This document shows, piece after piece, positions 62,521 through 64,000 of a stretch of 64,000 nucleotides of DNA. The DNA is from Streptomyces smaragdinus. Its GTDB lineage: Bacteria; Actinomycetota; Actinomycetes; Streptomycetales; Streptomycetaceae. The DNA lies in assembly GCF_009604385.1 (NCBI RefSeq), contig NZ_WEGJ01000002.1, forward strand, positions 62,001 to 126,000, in the 5' to 3' direction. Under the pieces are notes generated by a model that was not told where the DNA came from, did not search any database, and saw nothing but the letters and a program-made list of their open reading frames with translations. Every line of letters begins with the position of its first letter. Position 1 is the first letter of the stretch. The position numbers were made by a program, and so were the translations under genes.

Positions 62521-63348
62521 TCACCCGGCGGACATGATCCGCCGCTCGAAGACGTCACGCACCGGCGTCGCCGATCCGCGCTCCCACACCGCGAACACCA
62601 CCCGCCCGAAGCGGTCCGCGAAACGTCCCCCGCCGGTCAGCAACACCCCGAAGGCCTCCGCGACTTCCGCAGGATCATTGCGGAACACCCCGCACCCCCA
62701 CGCCCCGAGGACGAGCGCCTCGCAGCCCCCCACCGCGGCGACCTCCAGCACCCGCTCCGCCCGCCGGGCCAGCGCCGCCGGCACCTCGCCGCGGCGCTCC
62801 GGCGACCGCTGGGCGATCACGCCGGTGTTGGGGGCGGGCGAGGTGAGGAAGTCGACCTCGTACGGCTCCTCGAGCAGCTCACCCCGCCGGTCGCGGAAGA
62901 CGGGCACACCGGGGGAGTGGATCACGCGGTCGCTGTAGAAGGGGCTCGGGTCCGCCCGGTGAGCGCTGTAGTACTCCGGGGCGGTGAGCAGGCACTCGTA
63001 CAGGGCGGACGCCCGGCACAGATCCTCCTCCTGGGCCTTGGCGCCGCCCACATAGCCGCCGCCCGCGTTGCGCGCGGAGGCGAAGTTCAGCACCCCGGTC
63101 CGCCCGGCCCCGCCGGCGACGAGCCGGCGCGCGGCCGCGAGGCTGTCCTCGGACGTGACCTCGAAGGCGGTGGCCCCACCCGCGCTGTCCGGCGCCCGCA
63201 CGGCCTCCGGCCCGTACAGCCGTGTCCCGTCGGCCGCCGCGCTCACCCGTGCGCCCAGGTCCACCCACCGGCCGGAAGGCGCCCGGTAGCCGCCCCGTTC
63301 GACGATCTCGCCGTTCTGCCGTGCCAGGCTCTTCAGCCGCGCGCTCAT
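62521..63348 (-). CDS. Bacterial poly(ADP-ribose) glycohydrolase-like protein (TIGR02452/DUF2263)
   Basis: A 275-residue macrodomain-related protein. The catalytic signature GGGYVGGAKAQEEDLCR at 96-112 supplies the GGG and QEE residues of bacterial-type PARG. Further family blocks are TGVLNFASARNAGG and LVLGAWGCGVFRNDP. Expected activity: removal of ADP-ribose chains or related ADP-ribose esters. The ATG at 63348 was chosen over a longer frame to 63468 that overlaps plsC. It follows plsC by 16 bases on the same strand. Confidence 0.9.
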   Translation of the reverse strand: MSARLKSLARQNGEIVERGGYRAPSGRWVDLGARVSAAADGTRLYGPEAVRAPDSAGGATAFEVTSEDSLAAARRLVAGGAGRTGVLNFASARNAGGGYVGGAKAQEEDLCRASALYECLLTAPEYYSAHRADPSPFYSDRVIHSPGVPVFRDRRGELLEEPYEVDFLTSPAPNTGVIAQRSPERRGEVPAALARRAERVLEVAAVGGCEALVLGAWGCGVFRNDPAEVAEAFGVLLTGGGRFADRFGRVVFAVWERGSATPVRDVFERRIMSAG

Positions 63349-63364
63349 GGTCGCCCCCGTATGC

Positions 63365-64000
63365 TCAGGCCGCCTTGCGCTCGGCCTCCAGTTCCGCCCG
63401 CACCTCCGTGGCGTAGCGGTCCACGTACTCCTGGCCGGACAGCCGGAGAATCTCGTAGATGATCTCATCGGTGACGGCGCGGAGCACGGCCTTTTCGTTC
63501 TCCATCCCCTCGAACCGGGTGAAGTCCAGCGGCTCGCCGAAGCGGATCGTCACCCGTCCCAGCCGCGGGATCTTCCGCCCGGGGGGCTGCAGTTCGAAGG
63601 TGCCGACCATCGCGCAGGGGATGACCTTCACACGCGCCTTCAGCGCCATCGCGGCGACGCCGACGCGCCCCTTGTAGAGCCGGCCGTCGTGCGAGCGCGT
63701 GCCCTCCGGGTAGATCCCCAGGAGTTCGCCCTTGCGCAGCACGCCGACGCCCTCGTCGATGGCGGCCTGGGCCGCCTTGCGTCCGGTGCGGTCGACGGGG
63801 ATCTGGCCGATGCTGCGGAAGAACGCCGCGACCAGGCGGCCCTTGATGCCGGGGCCGGTGAAGTACTCGGCCTTGGCGAGGAAGGTGATGCGCCGCTTCA
63901 GCATCGCGGGCATCAGGAAGTGGTCGGAGAACGACAGGTGGTTGCCCGCGACGATCGCCGGGCCGTCCTGCGGGATGTTCTCGAGTCCCTCGATACGGGG
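63365..64000 (-). CDS. plsC: 1-acyl-sn-glycerol-3-phosphate acyltransferase (partial)
   Basis: The 5' end lies beyond the window. The visible part holds the acyltransferase motif NHLSFSD (HX4D), FPVDRTG-like IPVDRTGRKA, IYPEGTRSHDGRLYKGRVG (motif III), and PCAMVGT. It transfers an acyl chain to lysophosphatidate to make phosphatidate at the membrane. It is upstream of the PARG gene with a 16-base gap. Confidence 0.93.
   Translation of the reverse strand, partial: PRIEGLENIPQDGPAIVAGNHLSFSDHFLMPAMLKRRITFLAKAEYFTGPGIKGRLVAAFFRSIGQIPVDRTGRKAAQAAIDEGVGVLRKGELLGIYPEGTRSHDGRLYKGRVGVAAMALKARVKVIPCAMVGTFELQPPGRKIPRLGRVTIRFGEPLDFTRFEGMENEKAVLRAVTDEIIYEILRLSGQEYVDRYATEVRAELEAERKAA

Overview
The window is very GC-rich, with GTG and TTG starts, many 4-base gene overlaps, tandem XRE/DUF397 regulators, an ECF41 sigma factor, a DasR-like GntR regulator and DUF5753 proteins. 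All of this points to a Streptomyces or close relative chromosome. I see no phage, plasmid, insertion sequence or CRISPR array. Most of it is chromosomal housekeeping plus several accessory loci.

Layout. 1-8670: an oxalate locus with NAD(P) transhydrogenase pntAB, a ketopantoate-reductase-like enzyme (candidate oxalyl-CoA reductase), a LysR regulator, an AAE3-type oxalyl-CoA synthetase with altered catalytic motifs, and oxalyl-CoA decarboxylase. It has operator-like repeats in both divergent promoters and no formyl-CoA transferase. 8689-16241: YigZ, SbcD/SbcC, a SnoaL protein, a DUF885 peptidase and an Lrp regulator. 16301-24097: a PLP C-S lyase/transsulfuration enzyme, a membrane ACT-GNAT fusion, a decayed gene, a MocR/EamA pair, an ECF41 sigma factor with an SDR, and a GntR regulator with a dre-like operator over its promoter.

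24108-27636: a 736-residue protein of unknown function. Its ATG lies 4 bases after a 71-base tRNA-like cloverleaf with anticodon UCA, and a ROK regulator is upstream. 27665-31317: a two-component system divergent from an ABC-2 exporter. 31370-38630: katG (without furA), mscL, a secreted RCC1-repeat protein, a methyltransferase and purB.

38809-46079: an unnamed seven-gene, one-direction locus. It encodes a cupin protein, two zinc-ribbon membrane proteins and a soluble relative that share a TOPRIM/Spo11-like pattern and a C-terminal FLTWP motif, a small acidic-tailed membrane protein, an asparagine-synthetase-like enzyme lacking the glutaminase cysteine, and an aldehyde dehydrogenase. 46083-53329: a GDSL hydrolase, two CNNM/CBS transport proteins, a GNAT enzyme and a MacB-type ABC system. 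53493-57955: biotin genes bioDAB and divergent bioF. 57959-64000: a WhiJ-like regulatory trio, a GNAT enzyme, a secreted protein, an FAD monooxygenase, a bacterial PARG and a partial plsC.

The two most interesting regions are the tRNA-like leader of the unknown 736-residue protein and the TOPRIM-like/cupin/amidotransferase locus. Next is the oxalate locus, where transhydrogenase, reductase, ligase and decarboxylase appear to form one assimilation/dissimilation module.
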